In this document: positions 33,521-44,235 of the stretch, piece after piece
Layout: every line of letters begins with the position of its first letter
Numbering within the stretch: the stretch's first letter is position 1
Assembly: GCA_037179385.1 (NCBI GenBank)
Contig: CM074189.1
Coordinates: 23,001,648 to 23,065,647 of the forward strand
Source of the DNA: Holothuria scabra
Lineage: Eukaryota > Echinodermata > Holothuroidea > Aspidochirotida > Holothuriidae
DNA: 64,000 nucleotides
Direction: 5' to 3'
The notes under the pieces: model-generated
Databases searched by the model: none
What the model was told of the DNA's origin: nothing
What the model saw: the letters and a program-made list of their open reading frames with translations, nothing else
Position numbers and translations under genes: made by a program

Positions 33521-33964
33521 ATTTACCACAATGCCCGGAAATATTTGAGGGCAATACGGATACCAGCTACTATTATCGTTACCTAACAATTGTAAGAACT
33601 GGCAGTGGGAGATTCCATGTTGAAGTGAAAGCTAGTAACGACGCACACATTGCACTTTCGCCGAGCAGACACAGCAAAAATTTATATGAAATAATAATCG
33701 GTGGTTGGGCAAACGTACAATCTGCCATACGACGTTGTATGCAGTGTCCAGAAGAAGTTACAACGTTTACTGAGAACTTTGTAAGTTCAAGTGAATTTCG
33801 GCACTTCTGGATTACACTCGGAAGCAACGGGACCATTGGCGTTGGGCGAGACAGCGAAACCACCCCTTTTATGGAATGGACCGATCCTGAGCCATTAGAT
33901 GTGCAATATATTGGATATTCCACGGGTTGGCAGAGCAGTGGAGGATTTCGACTCTGCAGTAATG
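33521..33964 (+). CDS. FAMeT (farnesoic acid O-methyltransferase-like) domain exon
   Basis: The exon follows ATTTCTGTAG and ends before GTAGGT, phase 1 at both ends, 444 bp. It encodes a domain with NDAHIALSPS, YEIIIGGWANVQSAIRR, FWITLGSNGTIGVGRD, FMEWTDPEPL and VQYIGYSTGW. This is the signature order of the domain named after crustacean farnesoic acid O-methyltransferase (Pfam Methyltransf_FA). In most proteins the domain has no shown enzymatic activity, and in invertebrates it is often joined to extracellular modules, so I do not infer methyltransferase activity. Four cysteines are present. It sits 1.13 kb after the second SRCR exon in the same phase. Confidence 0.9.
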
Positions 33965-34086
33965 GTAGGTGATTCTTAACCACGATTTTTAAGGATTTGA
34001 AAGGTAGTGTGATAATTCAGTAAAAAGCCACGATTTTACTCGGCAGTTAAAGGAGTCAGTTTTCGTAGGGGAAATCTGTGACGTCG

Positions 34087-36509
34087 CAATTATGCAGGGG
34101 TGACGCCAGGATTTTCCCGACAGGGGCCAAGCTCCCCAACAGGGGAGCCAGCATTTCAAGGCCCTGAAAAAGGTGGTGAGTGAGTCCCGGTGGGACGTGT
34201 CTCGGCAGAATTTGAGAATTTTGGACTCTCCTTTTAACAAATACTTCAAAATATGGAGTTTATTTTAAAATAAAACTTTAAAATTGTTGAAACAATTTTG
34301 ACTTTTGTAAAGACCATTTAAAAGTTGGGGTGTTTATTGAAGAATATATCCTTCATATGGGCAAAATAAAAAACGTTTTGTACGCGACAGCTGAAATTTT
34401 GTTGGGGTTATGCATGTAACCGTTCTTAGCTTACGTAGGCTAAGGTCTCAAGACGAGTCTAGAACTTTGCCCGAAATGTTTTTCCCTTTTTTGAACGAAG
34501 ATTTGAAAATAAAGAGCTTATTATATTGCAGAAATGTTGGGACTTAATATAAAGAAATTTGTTTTTTGCAAGGTTAAAGTGAAAAATTGGGTCCTTTATG
34601 AAGTGATATGCCTTTCAAGAGCAAAATTGGGTAGTATGTCGGGGTGATTTAAAAAGTTGGTTTTGGTTATTTGCTGTACTGAGTATCCATCGATATTGCA
34701 AAATTTCATCACTTTGAACAATTTGAAGCTTATTTGGGGGAAAAATTGAAATTTTATGACAAAAACAAATTTTAATGACTTCTTATCAGAAAATCAAGTA
34801 GGGGTGATCTGTAGTTTTGTTGGGGTTACTGAATATCATCAGGCAGATTAAGGCCCTCGGACCATATTCGAAAATTTTCCCCCGGAAAAGTTTGGCCTCC
34901 CATATATTTGAACTTTCATATTTTATATATTGAAGTTGATAGGCGTACGGGAGCGTTTCTGTTTGGGAGGGGCAGAATTTTTTCCCGAAAAAGGTAATCC
35001 TGCCCGAAAGAGCACACAGATATTTTTGAAAAATTGAGAACCACCAGACAGCAGGAAAATGCATTTCTCGGGCTGGTACGTTAATCAGAAATAAAGTAGT
35101 CAGTAATTTGAGGTTTCGTTCAAAATAAAATTTTCACTTTATAATACTGTCCCAAAACGAAGAATAATATGCCGGCATGCATTGTTCCGTTAAGTAATCG
35201 TTTCGGCCAAAATATCTAGGTGTAGAGCAACCACCAGTTGGTGCGGAACGTGCAGAAAATTGTTAAAAAAACTAATTTCTAGAACAGCCGGAAATGGCAT
35301 TTCCCCCAAACTTGTAACTAGAAATGAAACCATCGTTATTTTCAGCTTTCCTTTGAAATGAACGTTTAAATTCAACAGGAAAAAGGCCCAACTTGCTATA
35401 AGTGGATCAGAAAATTCCCAGATAAAAGGTACTGCTAAACTTAGATGAAATGGTCTTGTTCCTTTTTTTTGGGGGGGGGGGGGGACTGTGCAACGGAATG
35501 AAAATCGGAAATCACACTAATGTGTTTGACTCTACTAGGAACCTTCGTTGTATTCAATTGCAAGATCCAAGATGAAATTTTCTGCGTGACTGCCCTAACC
35601 CAAGACTATAAATGATTTTACTTCCGACGTATTTGAAAATAAGTCACTTTACAAAGTAGTTTTAAATGAATTTTCAGTTAGACTTATGGGTACACATTCT
35701 CACTCTACTGTTTATCATTATGTGTAGCTCAAAACCGCCTGGCCGATTTTCATTACCGTTGCTAGAATTCTGCTGTCAGGGCAGGCCAGATGGTAGGTCA
35801 TGAACAACTCCTCGTCCGTTTTTGTACGGAAAATTCGGAATTGCGAGTTTCCTAGAAGAATATGGTGTTCACGTAAATAAAATCAAGAAGATCATCTGGA
35901 TAACTGAAGTTATCAGGACCTGGTCTTTTTTCGGCCTGTAGCTAAAGGCTCCCCAACGAAATTTTATTTTCTCCACAACAGTGGGAGGGCAGTCTTCCCA
36001 ACGAGGACATGACTTTGCGCGCACGGACTGAAGATGGGATGAGCGATAGTGGAGCTATTAAGAAGTAATTAAAACCGATTCAGATATGCATTAAAATAGC
36101 GTTACAAAAGAAAAATAAGGTAATAAAGAAAAAATAGTTCATGATCATCCATCCAGTAACTTCAGTCCTTTACGTTCTTCACAGTTTTAGGCGTCCCTGA
36201 AAAATGCCGTCCTTCCCCGACGGAGGATGAGATAGGGCAAGGTGCATAGATGAGATAGGACAACGTGTATGGAATGAGGTATAACAGAGCGAAGACGAAG
36301 TGATTGAAAATCGATTCCAATATACATTAAAATAGAATTACAAAACGAATATATGTTTAAAATCACCCGCCATGCAAGTAACTTCAGTCATTGCAGGTAT
36401 TTCTTATAGATTTTTTAATTATTTTTAGGCCTCCCCGACGAAACCACCGACCTTCCCCGACGGGGGCCATGGCCCAGGCCCTCCCGCTGTTGTCACACCT
36501 GCAATTATG
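34087..36509 (+). mobile_element. Non-autonomous hAT-type element, 2407 bp, perfect 8-bp target duplication
   Basis: The element (34095-36501) begins CAGGGGTGACGCCAGG and ends TGTCACACCTG. It is flanked by CAATTATG on both sides (34087-34094 and 36502-36509). An 8-bp duplication with CAG-start inverted ends is the hAT signature. The interior aligns over its length with 48919-51336. No transposase frame was found in any frame (longest 60-90 codons, no domain), so it depends on a transposase from elsewhere. It lies in the large intron after the FAMeT exon. Confidence 0.88.
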
Positions 36510-37013
36510 TTAGTATCAATTTAATGTTCTAAAGACTGAAAGACACACCTCTTCAAAGTTTGAATGTTTCTTAAGTTTTTTTGTTTATACAAAAAAAAAG
36601 TGACGTGGAGTGTTGCAAAACGTTTCCATTTCTTTTGCTAAACCCGATATTTATTATCTTTTTACCACTGATCAGATAGTTTACGGTTTGGAAAGTGATA
36701 CAACTACGATTTTCGAGGACACAATTTAAACTTTCAAAATAAAACTCTCAGGTCATACGAATGTTACATCCATCCATGAAAGGAAGATTGCAAAAACAAG
36801 GGATGACATTAACCAAATTTGGCATGTTCCTCTTTTAACGTCATAAAATTTTCATATTGAGCTTATTTTTTTTATGAATGATCGCGGGCAAATCAGAACA
36901 AAACCTGTGAAATGTTAAAATTTTGATATATTTTCATGGAAGAGTGTAGCTATTTCTTAGTTTCTAGTGCTTTTAGCATCAGATTCATAACTTTGTTATT
37001 TTCATGTTAACAG

Positions 37014-37244
37014 AACTAAAAACACCCGGTAATAGAAGATTTCAAAATGTACGAGGGGCATTTGGTGGGGAAATATGTTACATGGGAGATATAGCAATAC
37101 AGTCCTGTAAGAGAAACTCACAGAAAAACCAAGCTTCTAGGACGTGGTTTGCTAAATGGTTATTTGAAATTGGAGAGACCCGCGATCTCTTGTTTTCATC
37201 CAATCTAGAATGGAGACATATATGGCAAACCAATGATGTTAATG
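37014..37244 (+). CDS. Candidate phase-1 exon, no recognised domain
   Basis: An open segment of 231 bp follows CATGTTAACAG and stops before GTCTGA. Both borders are in phase 1 and fit the frame of the FAMeT exon. It reads ELKTPGNRRFQNVRGAFGGE and continues with two cysteines and several tryptophans (TWFAKW, EWRHIW), matching no family I recognise. The acceptor is good; the donor lacks the usual GTAAG or GTGAG form. The same frame stays open to 37258. It could equally be a chance frame. Confidence 0.25.
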
Positions 37245-37862
37245 GTCTGATCAGTTAAGTTTTGTCCTGCAGTGGGCGTAGCTTCCTTGGGAAGCAGAAC
37301 TCCTTCTGGAGTATTGTTTGGTTTCCCCGAAAAAAAAGTCCACCGTCATATAACTAGTGTAGGAGTGCCCGTGATCATTCCGGCGTGACTGCTAACTTGG
37401 AATTCTATGGCGGGCGGGAGATTGTCATAGTTACCCTGCCAACTCCTGTAAATACTTGTAGAACCGTGTCGTTGTGTGTGTAAATATTGTTGTTAGTAGT
37501 TTCGTCTTTGTTTCTGACGGACCCGGGTCTTCAAGTTTTGGAACTTTGGTTCGCTCGTGTGCGTTTCCAAGCCGGTAAAAAGTCGTCACACGATACCGTA
37601 CTCACCCGGCGCAGGGTTATCGGTGATCACGGAGGTGGGCCTCTGTGGTTTCGGAGATCGCTCACACTGAGATTGTTACTACCGCCCTGACCTGATCATT
37701 TTTAACAGGTTTTTTTGTAGTGCGTTGCATATTTGTTGTATTTAGACACTGTAATTAGGATACATTTCTTAATACATTTTAGGAAATATCTGTAGCAGTT
37801 TTTGTTTCACTGTAAGGGTAAGCCCTAAAGGGCTTCTAAGTGCACTCCCTATCACACTTGTT

Positions 37863-38985
37863 GATTCCTTGCCGTAGGTAGGCAAGGAATCTATGCGATA
37901 GTGATGTCGTGTGTGTGTGTGTGTGTGTATGTGTGTGTGTTTGTGACACTTGCTTGTAAACACGATATCTTCAGATAGGATTGCCCGACAATTTTCATAC
38001 TTGGTAAATAGATTTGTCATGTTAAGAGGAAGAACCCTGTTGTTTTTGGTTGAGGTCAAAGGTCATATGAGGTCACCAGCGGTAAAATTGCGAAACACTG
38101 AAAATGGCTTTTGAAAATGATATCTTCAGAGAGGAGGGACCAACACTTCTCATGCTTGGTATATAGGTTTATCATGTTGAGAGGAAAAAGCCTATTGTTT
38201 TTGGTTGAGGTCAAAGGTCATTTGAGGTCACTAGCAGTAAAAATGCAAAAACACCGAAAATGGCTTGTAAATATGATATCTTCGATAGGAATGACCGATA
38301 ATCTTTATATTTGGTATATAGAATTGTCATGTTGAGAGAAAGAAGCCTATTGCTTTTGGTAGAGGTCAAAGGTCATTTGAGGTCACCAGCGGTAAAATTG
38401 CGGAAACACCGAAAATGGCTTTTAAACATGATTTCTTCAGAGAGGAGTGACCAACACTTCTCATGCTTGGTATATAGGTTTATCATGTTGAGAGGAAAAA
38501 GCCTATTGTTTTTGGTTGAGGTCAAAGGTCATTTGAGGTCACTAGCAGTAAAAATGCAAAAACACCGAAAATGGCTTGTAAACATGATATCTTCAGATAG
38601 GAGTGACCGATACTCTTCATATTTGGTATATAGATTTGTCATGTTTAGAGAAAGAAGCCTATGGCTTTTGGTAGAGGTCAAAGGTCATTTGAGGTCACCA
38701 GCGGTAAAATTGCGGAAACACCGAAAATGGCTTTTAAACATGATTTCTTCAGAGAGGAGTGACCAACACTTCTCATGCTTGGTATATAGGTTTGTCATGT
38801 TGAGAGGAAAAAGCCTATTGTTTTTGGTTGAGGTCAAAGGTCATTTGAGGTCACCAGCGGTAAAATTGTGAAAATTCTGTGCTTAAAATGTAAAGAAAAA
38901 CCTATCAAACACCGTCAGTTTGAAAGCAGGTAAGGTACTTGATGGCAAGGAATCACTAAGCCTTTTGGCTTTCTGGTTGTTATTT
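37863..38985 (+). mobile_element. Family E element with hairpin end, (GT)n tract and six 155-bp tandem monomers
   Basis: It starts with an 11-bp hairpin (GATTCCTTGCC, 7-base loop, then its reverse complement), followed by a GT microsatellite (37909-37943). Six tandem monomers of 155-156 bp come next (about 37960-38890), and it closes with GGCAAGGAATCACTAAGCC. The terminal GGCAAGGAATC is the reverse complement of the start. A short inverted end, a microsatellite and a core of about 155-bp monomers resemble Helentron-associated elements (DINE/pearl type). That comparison is inference. The 186-codon frame at 38311-38871 exists because 156 is a multiple of three; it is not a gene. Confidence 0.7.
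38053..38855 (+). promoter_or_regulatory. Six repeated DR1/DR4 nuclear-receptor half-site clusters
   Basis: Each 155-bp monomer contains AGGTCA, one base, AGGTCA, four bases, AGGTCA. The clusters start at 38053, 38208, 38363, 38519, 38675 and 38831. AGGTCA with a 1-base spacer is the DR1 consensus for RXR-, HNF4- and COUP-TF-type receptors, and a 4-base spacer is DR4. The sequence match is direct; binding or function is not shown. Confidence 0.4.
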
Positions 38986-38999
38986 ATCTGCTCATATTG

Positions 39000-39790
39000 T
39001 TCGTAAATTTTTGCGTTGTGATAAGCCAAATAAATGAATGAATGAAAACAGAAAGAATTACTACAAATCTGGGAAGATAAATTAGTATCAAAACTGAAAA
39101 ACTTTGAAACGGTAAAATCAGTTACGTATGTTTAAAAAAGTCAATGATATGTTCAATGTGGAATTGCCAATCAGCAATGGGCAGTTAACTTACAAAAAAG
39201 CAAGTTACCCAAATTCATGCAGTTTTATAACATCAACGTTTAACCCAGTTCAACCAATTTTCGTCCTGTATAAGTGGCAGGTTTTCATGGTATGGCGTCA
39301 CGACGCGGCCACACTGTCTTCAAGTTCATAACGAAAAGTATAGATTAAAGCTTCTGCGATTCGCAGTGCAATCCGTTAAGCATGAACACGCTGTACTAAA
39401 ACTCAAACAGGCACTCACTTGCCCTGGAGGACATGCTCTATATGAAAATCCGGGCTAAGTAAACCAATTTGACGTAACCTTGGACGGTGTGATGTGGGGC
39501 AACGTACGGTAGCTTTTCGGAGCTGTCCAGGAAACATTTAGCCCTGGACTACGGCATGAAAATGTATCTATTTTCAACTTGAATGGAAGAAGGAAAGAAA
39601 TATATAATTATAAAAAATAACTTTCTTAGTTGATCTTAAAAGAGACGCCAAAGACCAAAGGACTCAATGGACATTGTGAATTTCATTCTTACATGTAGAG
39701 TAAAAAGAATCGTACAAGTAGTATGGAGATTTCTTCCCTCTCGATCTTCAATCAGAGAGTGAAGGAAATTGTAAAATAAGGTAAGAAGGA
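39000..39790. other. Non-coding intron stretch, nothing recognised
   Basis: No domain, exon-like frame or shared repeat is evident between the family E element and the next SINE copy. Confidence 0.4.
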
Positions 39791-39796
39791 ATTTTT

Positions 39797-40015
39797 TTTC
39801 GCCCAGTTTCCAACCAATTGGTTTAAGTCCAGCCAACCACGGCTTCTTCCAATTGTGGCTCACTGCCTTCTTTTCCCTGTTCCATTGCTTTTGCTGAGCA
39901 CTAAGCACAATAGCAGTGGGTTCCGTTTTTTTTAAAGTCTTCGGTATGACCCGGCCAAGACTCCAACTCCCGACCTTCCGTCTGCAAGTCGGATGCTCTA
40001 ACCAACAGTAGGAAA
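39797..40015 (-). mobile_element. tRNA-type SINE copy with A-box and B-box regions
   Basis: The minus strand reads TGGTTAGAGCATCCGACTTG (A-box side), GGGAGTTGGAGTCTTGG (decayed B-box side), the CACAATTGGAAGAAGCC body and TTGGTTGGAAACTGGG. The (CTAAC)n tail is missing on the left. Confidence 0.8.
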
Positions 40016-40339
40016 GAAACCAGAAAAATGTTACAAAAAGACTTTTGTTAGACATTATATGACGTTATTTGACAATGCCGTATTATACTTGAAGTAGATA
40101 CGCCGAGGAGTAAAGCCATCAGTGGGCGCTGGATGGATATGACCCACTTCATCATATCAAAAAAAAAAAAACCTGAGAAGGCAATACTATTTTTTTGAGA
40201 ATTGTGCTCTATTTTAGCTGAAATGATGTAACATCCATACATACAAACTTTTATAAAGCGCAAATTCCATATGATCAATGCGCTAAGAAACCAAGAAAAA
40301 TAATACCAACAAAACACAATCAACTAAATAAATAAGTCT

Positions 40340-40640
40340 CAAGCTGTTTTTTTTTTTTTTTTTTTTTTGAACAGCGCAAAAGATTTGGATTTCCGTAAAT
40401 GAAAAGGAAGAGGGTTCCATAACATAGGGCGTGCAACGGAAAAGGCCCCCTCACCTACTCGCTTCTTGGAAGGAGGTATGAGGAGCAGGGCCCCGTCCAT
40501 TGCACACCTAGTACTCAGGACCAGGTAAAGGTGTGGTTTTCCCTTAGAGTATATTAGAAAGAATGGCCGGAGCCAAATCATTCAAACATTTGTAAACATA
40601 TAACAAGAGCATAAAATTTAATGGACTTGACGGTGGACCG
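40340..40640 (-). pseudogene. LINE 3' end (non-LTR retrotransposon) with poly-A tail, frameshifted
   Basis: The minus strand ends in a poly-A tract, seen as about 23 T on the plus strand at 40347-40369. Before it the translation reads GEGAFSVARPMLWNPLPFHL followed by RKSKSFALFK, the stereotyped C-terminal text of CR1/Jockey-like LINE reverse transcriptases. Upstream in another frame is LLYVYKCLNDLAPAILSNIL, the preceding conserved piece. The two are separated by a frame shift near 40545. It is a 5'-truncated, inactive copy. No endonuclease or RT catalytic motif is present within the following kilobase. Confidence 0.82.
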
Positions 40641-40644
40641 GTTG

Positions 40645-42475
40645 AAATGCTGGCACTGAATTAACGTAGTGAGTTTCAAGTTAGGTATCGTAGAAAAGAA
40701 AAACATTTCACTTACAATCATAAGCTGAAGTATTTGGAAGTCCAAATTTATTCGACAGGCTCACAAAAGATAAAACCCATCCTATTTGCCTTCAATTATG
40801 TACCTTGAAACCGTTTGTTTTAATGAAGAACGCTAAGTATTTTAAACTTTTGTTCTCTTTACAAACCTGGCTAGGTCCAACTGTAAAGTCAAGTGTTTTC
40901 AGTTTATCGACAGATCGAGTAAACCCTACTTCATCCGCGAAAAAATGATTAAAGCTTTCAGTTACAACAACTACTTCAAGGTCACGACTTAAAGAAAACA
41001 TAAAAAAGATAGTCGTAACTATTAAGCTATTACGAAGTAACTCTTAGCCAGCTTCTTGTCCTAACCGTAAAACGTATGTAGGCCATTGAGAACAGCCGAT
41101 TAGGCTGCAACAGGAAATAAAGAAGTTTCTCCAGATAAAACCGGTCATGCGTAACGCAGTTATCTGCTAGTTCTTTGCTCCGTCAAAGATCTTTGGGCGT
41201 GTTATTTCCCTTATTTCTTTGAAGATCATGAAATCGGATTACGGGACTGTGGTGTCCCTGTTTTGTAGCTGTTCTTTAGGCTTTATTTGTGATAGGAATA
41301 GATTCGTCACGGCAACTGCAGTATGCACCACTTAACGTCTATAGGTTGAGTAGCCTATTTTATGGAGAACTTAAGTGTGTAGCGTATAACTTCAAGTAGA
41401 GACAACAAACAATAAAGATTCTGTTGTCGGTGGATTGGATTTTAATTTAAAAGAAATCAAGGACTAAATATGGGTAAGTTTTTGTCATAAAGTTACCAAA
41501 GACTGCAAGGGTCTCCCTCCCTTAGTGGAATGTAACTTCACTCCAGTTCACTGCTTTTAAGGCTGGCATTAACAAGTCTTCCATGACTGATGTATGCTAA
41601 GCTCACTTGGTGTTGGTTTGGTTGTTAGCCGCCGCGTAGGCCTAACGTTATACTGCCTCCATTTTTACATCAGCAACCCTTGTCCTTTAACCTATTAATT
41701 ATCATGTAGGTAATGCTAGAATTCGTCACATATAGTCCTTACCTCAGCTCCGACATTAAAATTGTCGTCTAGTTGTCAGGGTTGTACTTAATCTGTTTTC
41801 CAATAATCATGGAGGTTAAACTGCCAGTTTGTCTCATGAAACTGGCATTGCCAGTTTGACATTGATTAGTAACCTTCTTTGGGGTGTTGCCATGTTCCCA
41901 CTAAGTAGGATCATAGAAAACAATCAGACAAACAAACAAGATAGTTCATTCACTAGCTAACCTACAGTACTGTAGGTAAGAGTATTGTAACATTGAGTAA
42001 GCGAAAGAGGTTATCGACCCTCAAATATAAATGTTGTTTTATTTTTTGAACTGCGATTAATGCATATGACTAGTCCCCATACTAGTACATGGAGACTAAA
42101 AAAAGAAAAGCAAAGGTCAATTCCAATCTTTAAAAGAGGTGAAGCATTCGTCCCCATCTGAACATCTGTAGAATCATAATCGGCTCTTGAGGGTTATGTG
42201 GCAATATTTTTCCCCCTCAAATGTGTAATTGTACCGTCACGGTTCTTCCTAGGTGTAACTGCTCGGTTTAGCTTAATTGCACCGCAAAATTGAAGTCCTA
42301 AAATATTATGACTTGGGAAAAGAAATAAACTTTGAAGAGAAAGTAAGAAGAAAGTAATGGCAATAAGCTGTCGCTGCAGAATTATTTGGGGGAGTTCGCT
42401 CTTTCCCTTCAAGCCTAAGTACAGTAAGCCTGGAATCTGTTTACGGTGGAACCGATGCTGACTCAATTGACTTGA
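40645..42475. other. Non-coding intron stretch, nothing recognised
   Basis: AT-rich, with chance frames at 40792-41001 and 42194-42511. No repeat in common with other parts of the window was noticed. Confidence 0.4.
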
Positions 42476-42478
42476 GGT

Positions 42479-43081
42479 TGTAGGCTTATGGCACGCCAAA
42501 AGGCTCACCAAATATGATGATGTTCTAAAAATACATGTACAGATTTCATACGTTCATGAACTGTTTGCTTACGTTCATGTACTGATTTCATACGATCATG
42601 TACTGATTTCTTAAGATCATGTACTGACATTTAGTACATGATCGTATGAAATCAGTGCATGAACGTATGAAGTCAGTACATGAACGTATGAAATTTGTAC
42701 ATGATCATAGGCAGTTAGTACATGAACGTGTACTTATACTACATCAAATTCGGTGAGCCTTTTTGCGGACTTCTGGTACGCCGAAAGGCTCACGCTGTAT
42801 GGCGTGCGGAAGAGACAATAATAACATGATGATCTTACGTTTTTAAATGTACAACGTGTGTTTTAAGATGTACAACGTGTGATTTTACATGAAAAACGTA
42901 ACATTTAACATGATGAACTTATGGTTTTAGTACATGATGGTGTAAATTTACATCATGATGATATGAAGTTAGTACATCATCGTATATTTTTGGTACATGA
43001 GCGTGTAATTTTAGTACATGAACGTGTATTTTTAGAACATCATCATATTTGGTGTGCCTTTTGGCGTGCCATATAGGCTTA
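42479..43081. mobile_element. Mutator-like foldback pair, 583 bp, 10-bp target duplication (9/10)
   Basis: The outer left end TGGCACGCCAAAAGGCTCAC, continuing about 50 bp, is the reverse complement of the right end (GTGTGCCTTTTGGCGTGCCA). The flanks are TGTAGGCTTA (42479-42488) and TATAGGCTTA (43072-43081), nine of ten bases alike. In the middle (about 42752-42800) are GGTGAGCCTTTTTGCGG and TACGCCGAAAGGCTCAC, i.e. another right end followed by another left end. The unit thus seems to be two elements in tandem. The interior is built from about 20-bp words such as ACATGAACGTATGAAATCAG in both orientations. Target duplication length and long inverted ends suggest Mutator-like origin. Confidence 0.7.
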
Positions 43082-43239
43082 ACTGGTAAATGAGAACACG
43101 ACCTGAGTGTAAACAACTCATGATTGGCCGATGACCAACAAGGGTGCACCTTGCAGCTGTATCAATGTTTGACTGAATTTCTCCCAGATTAAGCACATCT
43201 TTCCAACTGAGGTAAGACTTTACATGGAGCCCACTATAG

Positions 43240-43445
43240 TATCCCTCCCGCAATTGTCTTTAATCCTTCCTCATTCAGACACACTATCAGTTTATTGCTT
43301 CCGGATGAGTACTGTATACAAGACTGAAATGTGTAATCAAAACACTCAGTACAGTGCATGTTGTTTAATATGAAATTTGGTACCGGTGCTCTGCCAGTGC
43401 ATTTTTGAACTTGCCGTCAATTAAAGAGCGGTGCCCCTGCCAATT
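43240..43445 (-). repeat. Dispersed repeat B, minus-strand copy
   Basis: CAGACACACTATCAGTTTAT, TGCTTCCGGATGAGTA and GTAATCAAAACACTCAG are the reverse complement of the repeat B core, as at 16140-16335. Confidence 0.65.
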
Positions 43446-43674
43446 TTGTGCGGCGTACTACTACATAAAATTCCGAAGTACACTGTTAAATTTAGGTCCT
43501 CTTTGAGCATGAACTGATCACATTACTGAGAACAATCAGTGGCTGCTTATTTTTTCTTGGATGAAATGGTAGACGTTAATGTTTGAGTGTTGCAAAATGG
43601 GGATGAATTGAAGGTGATTTAGACCATTTCTGTACCTGGTGAGAAAGAGGTAATTTCCGTCTCTATGAGGATTA

Positions 43675-43819
43675 AAGGTTAAGAGCAGTCCTCCGCAAAC
43701 TTATTTCGAAGAAAAAGCTAAATAACGCAATTTTCATCTTATTTCTCTTCAAAGTATTCCTTCATGAAACGGGACAGTCTACTGCCCTTTTTCAATTTGG
43801 GATGACTGCTCCTGCCCTT
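43675..43819. mobile_element. TA-flanked MITE, 145-bp copy
   Basis: The ends AAGGTTAAGAGCAGTCC and GACTGCTCCTGCCCTT are flanked by TA on both sides. It matches the copy at 31463-31717 but lacks about 110 bp of interior. A SINE fragment begins almost immediately after it. Confidence 0.72.
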
Positions 43820-43821
43820 TA

Positions 43822-43898
43822 ATAGGCCGTGGCCGTGGTCGGCTCGACTTGAACCAATAGGTTGGAAACTGGGCCTTAAAAATCTAACTAAATAACTT
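43822..43898 (+). mobile_element. tRNA-type SINE, 3' fragment
   Basis: CGGCTCGACTTGAACCAATA, GGTTGGAAACTGGGCC and a short CTAACTAAATAAC tail are the SINE 3' end only, as in 59090-59167. Confidence 0.7.
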
Positions 43899-44104
43899 GA
43901 GGATTGACAGGGGTGGATGCAGAGCCTATAAGTTTCATCCCACAACAGCTAAAAATCTAAACGGTCATGCTAATGGTGAATTTGTGGTGCCATGATTGGC
44001 AAACTCCTTGTCTCTCATATGAGGGGTACAGTAGCTTTAGCGAGGTGTGAACTTTGACAAGGATGTTGGGAGCATTTAATAAAGGGAAAATAGTGTGTAA
44101 GTCA

Positions 44105-44235
44105 ATGGAGAAATTAATGGTGGTGTGCTCCCTGACCCTGACCTCGGCACCGATTTTACAAGCCAGCGATAAACAATACGTGTTAGGTGACAAAATCACG
44201 TTGACATGCCAGAGTCTAAACTACTGTATATACAG
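44105..44235 (+). CDS. Candidate exon with the first half of an Ig-like domain
   Basis: The frame reads SAPILQASDKQYVLGDKITL followed by TCQSLNYCIY. The hydrophilic lead, GDKITLTC and the first Ig cysteine are typical of the A-B-C strand region of an immunoglobulin-like domain. It stops at a strong donor, CAG followed by GTAAGT at 44236. The frame is open back to about 44054, and an ATG at 44105 starts a weakly hydrophobic lead. The donor is in phase 2, unlike every confident exon here, so it may belong to another gene or be a relic. The rest of the Ig domain (tryptophan, second cysteine) was not found downstream. Confidence 0.35.

Noticed and set aside
33521..33964. Calling the FAMeT exon a farnesoic acid O-methyltransferase enzyme
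   Set aside because: The domain name is historical; the exon lacks an S-adenosylmethionine-binding fold and sits among extracellular modules.
38311..38871. 186-codon frame with internal 52-residue repeats
   Set aside because: It is the translation of the 156-bp monomers, whose length is a multiple of three. It has no start context, domain or homology, and sits inside a transposon-like array.
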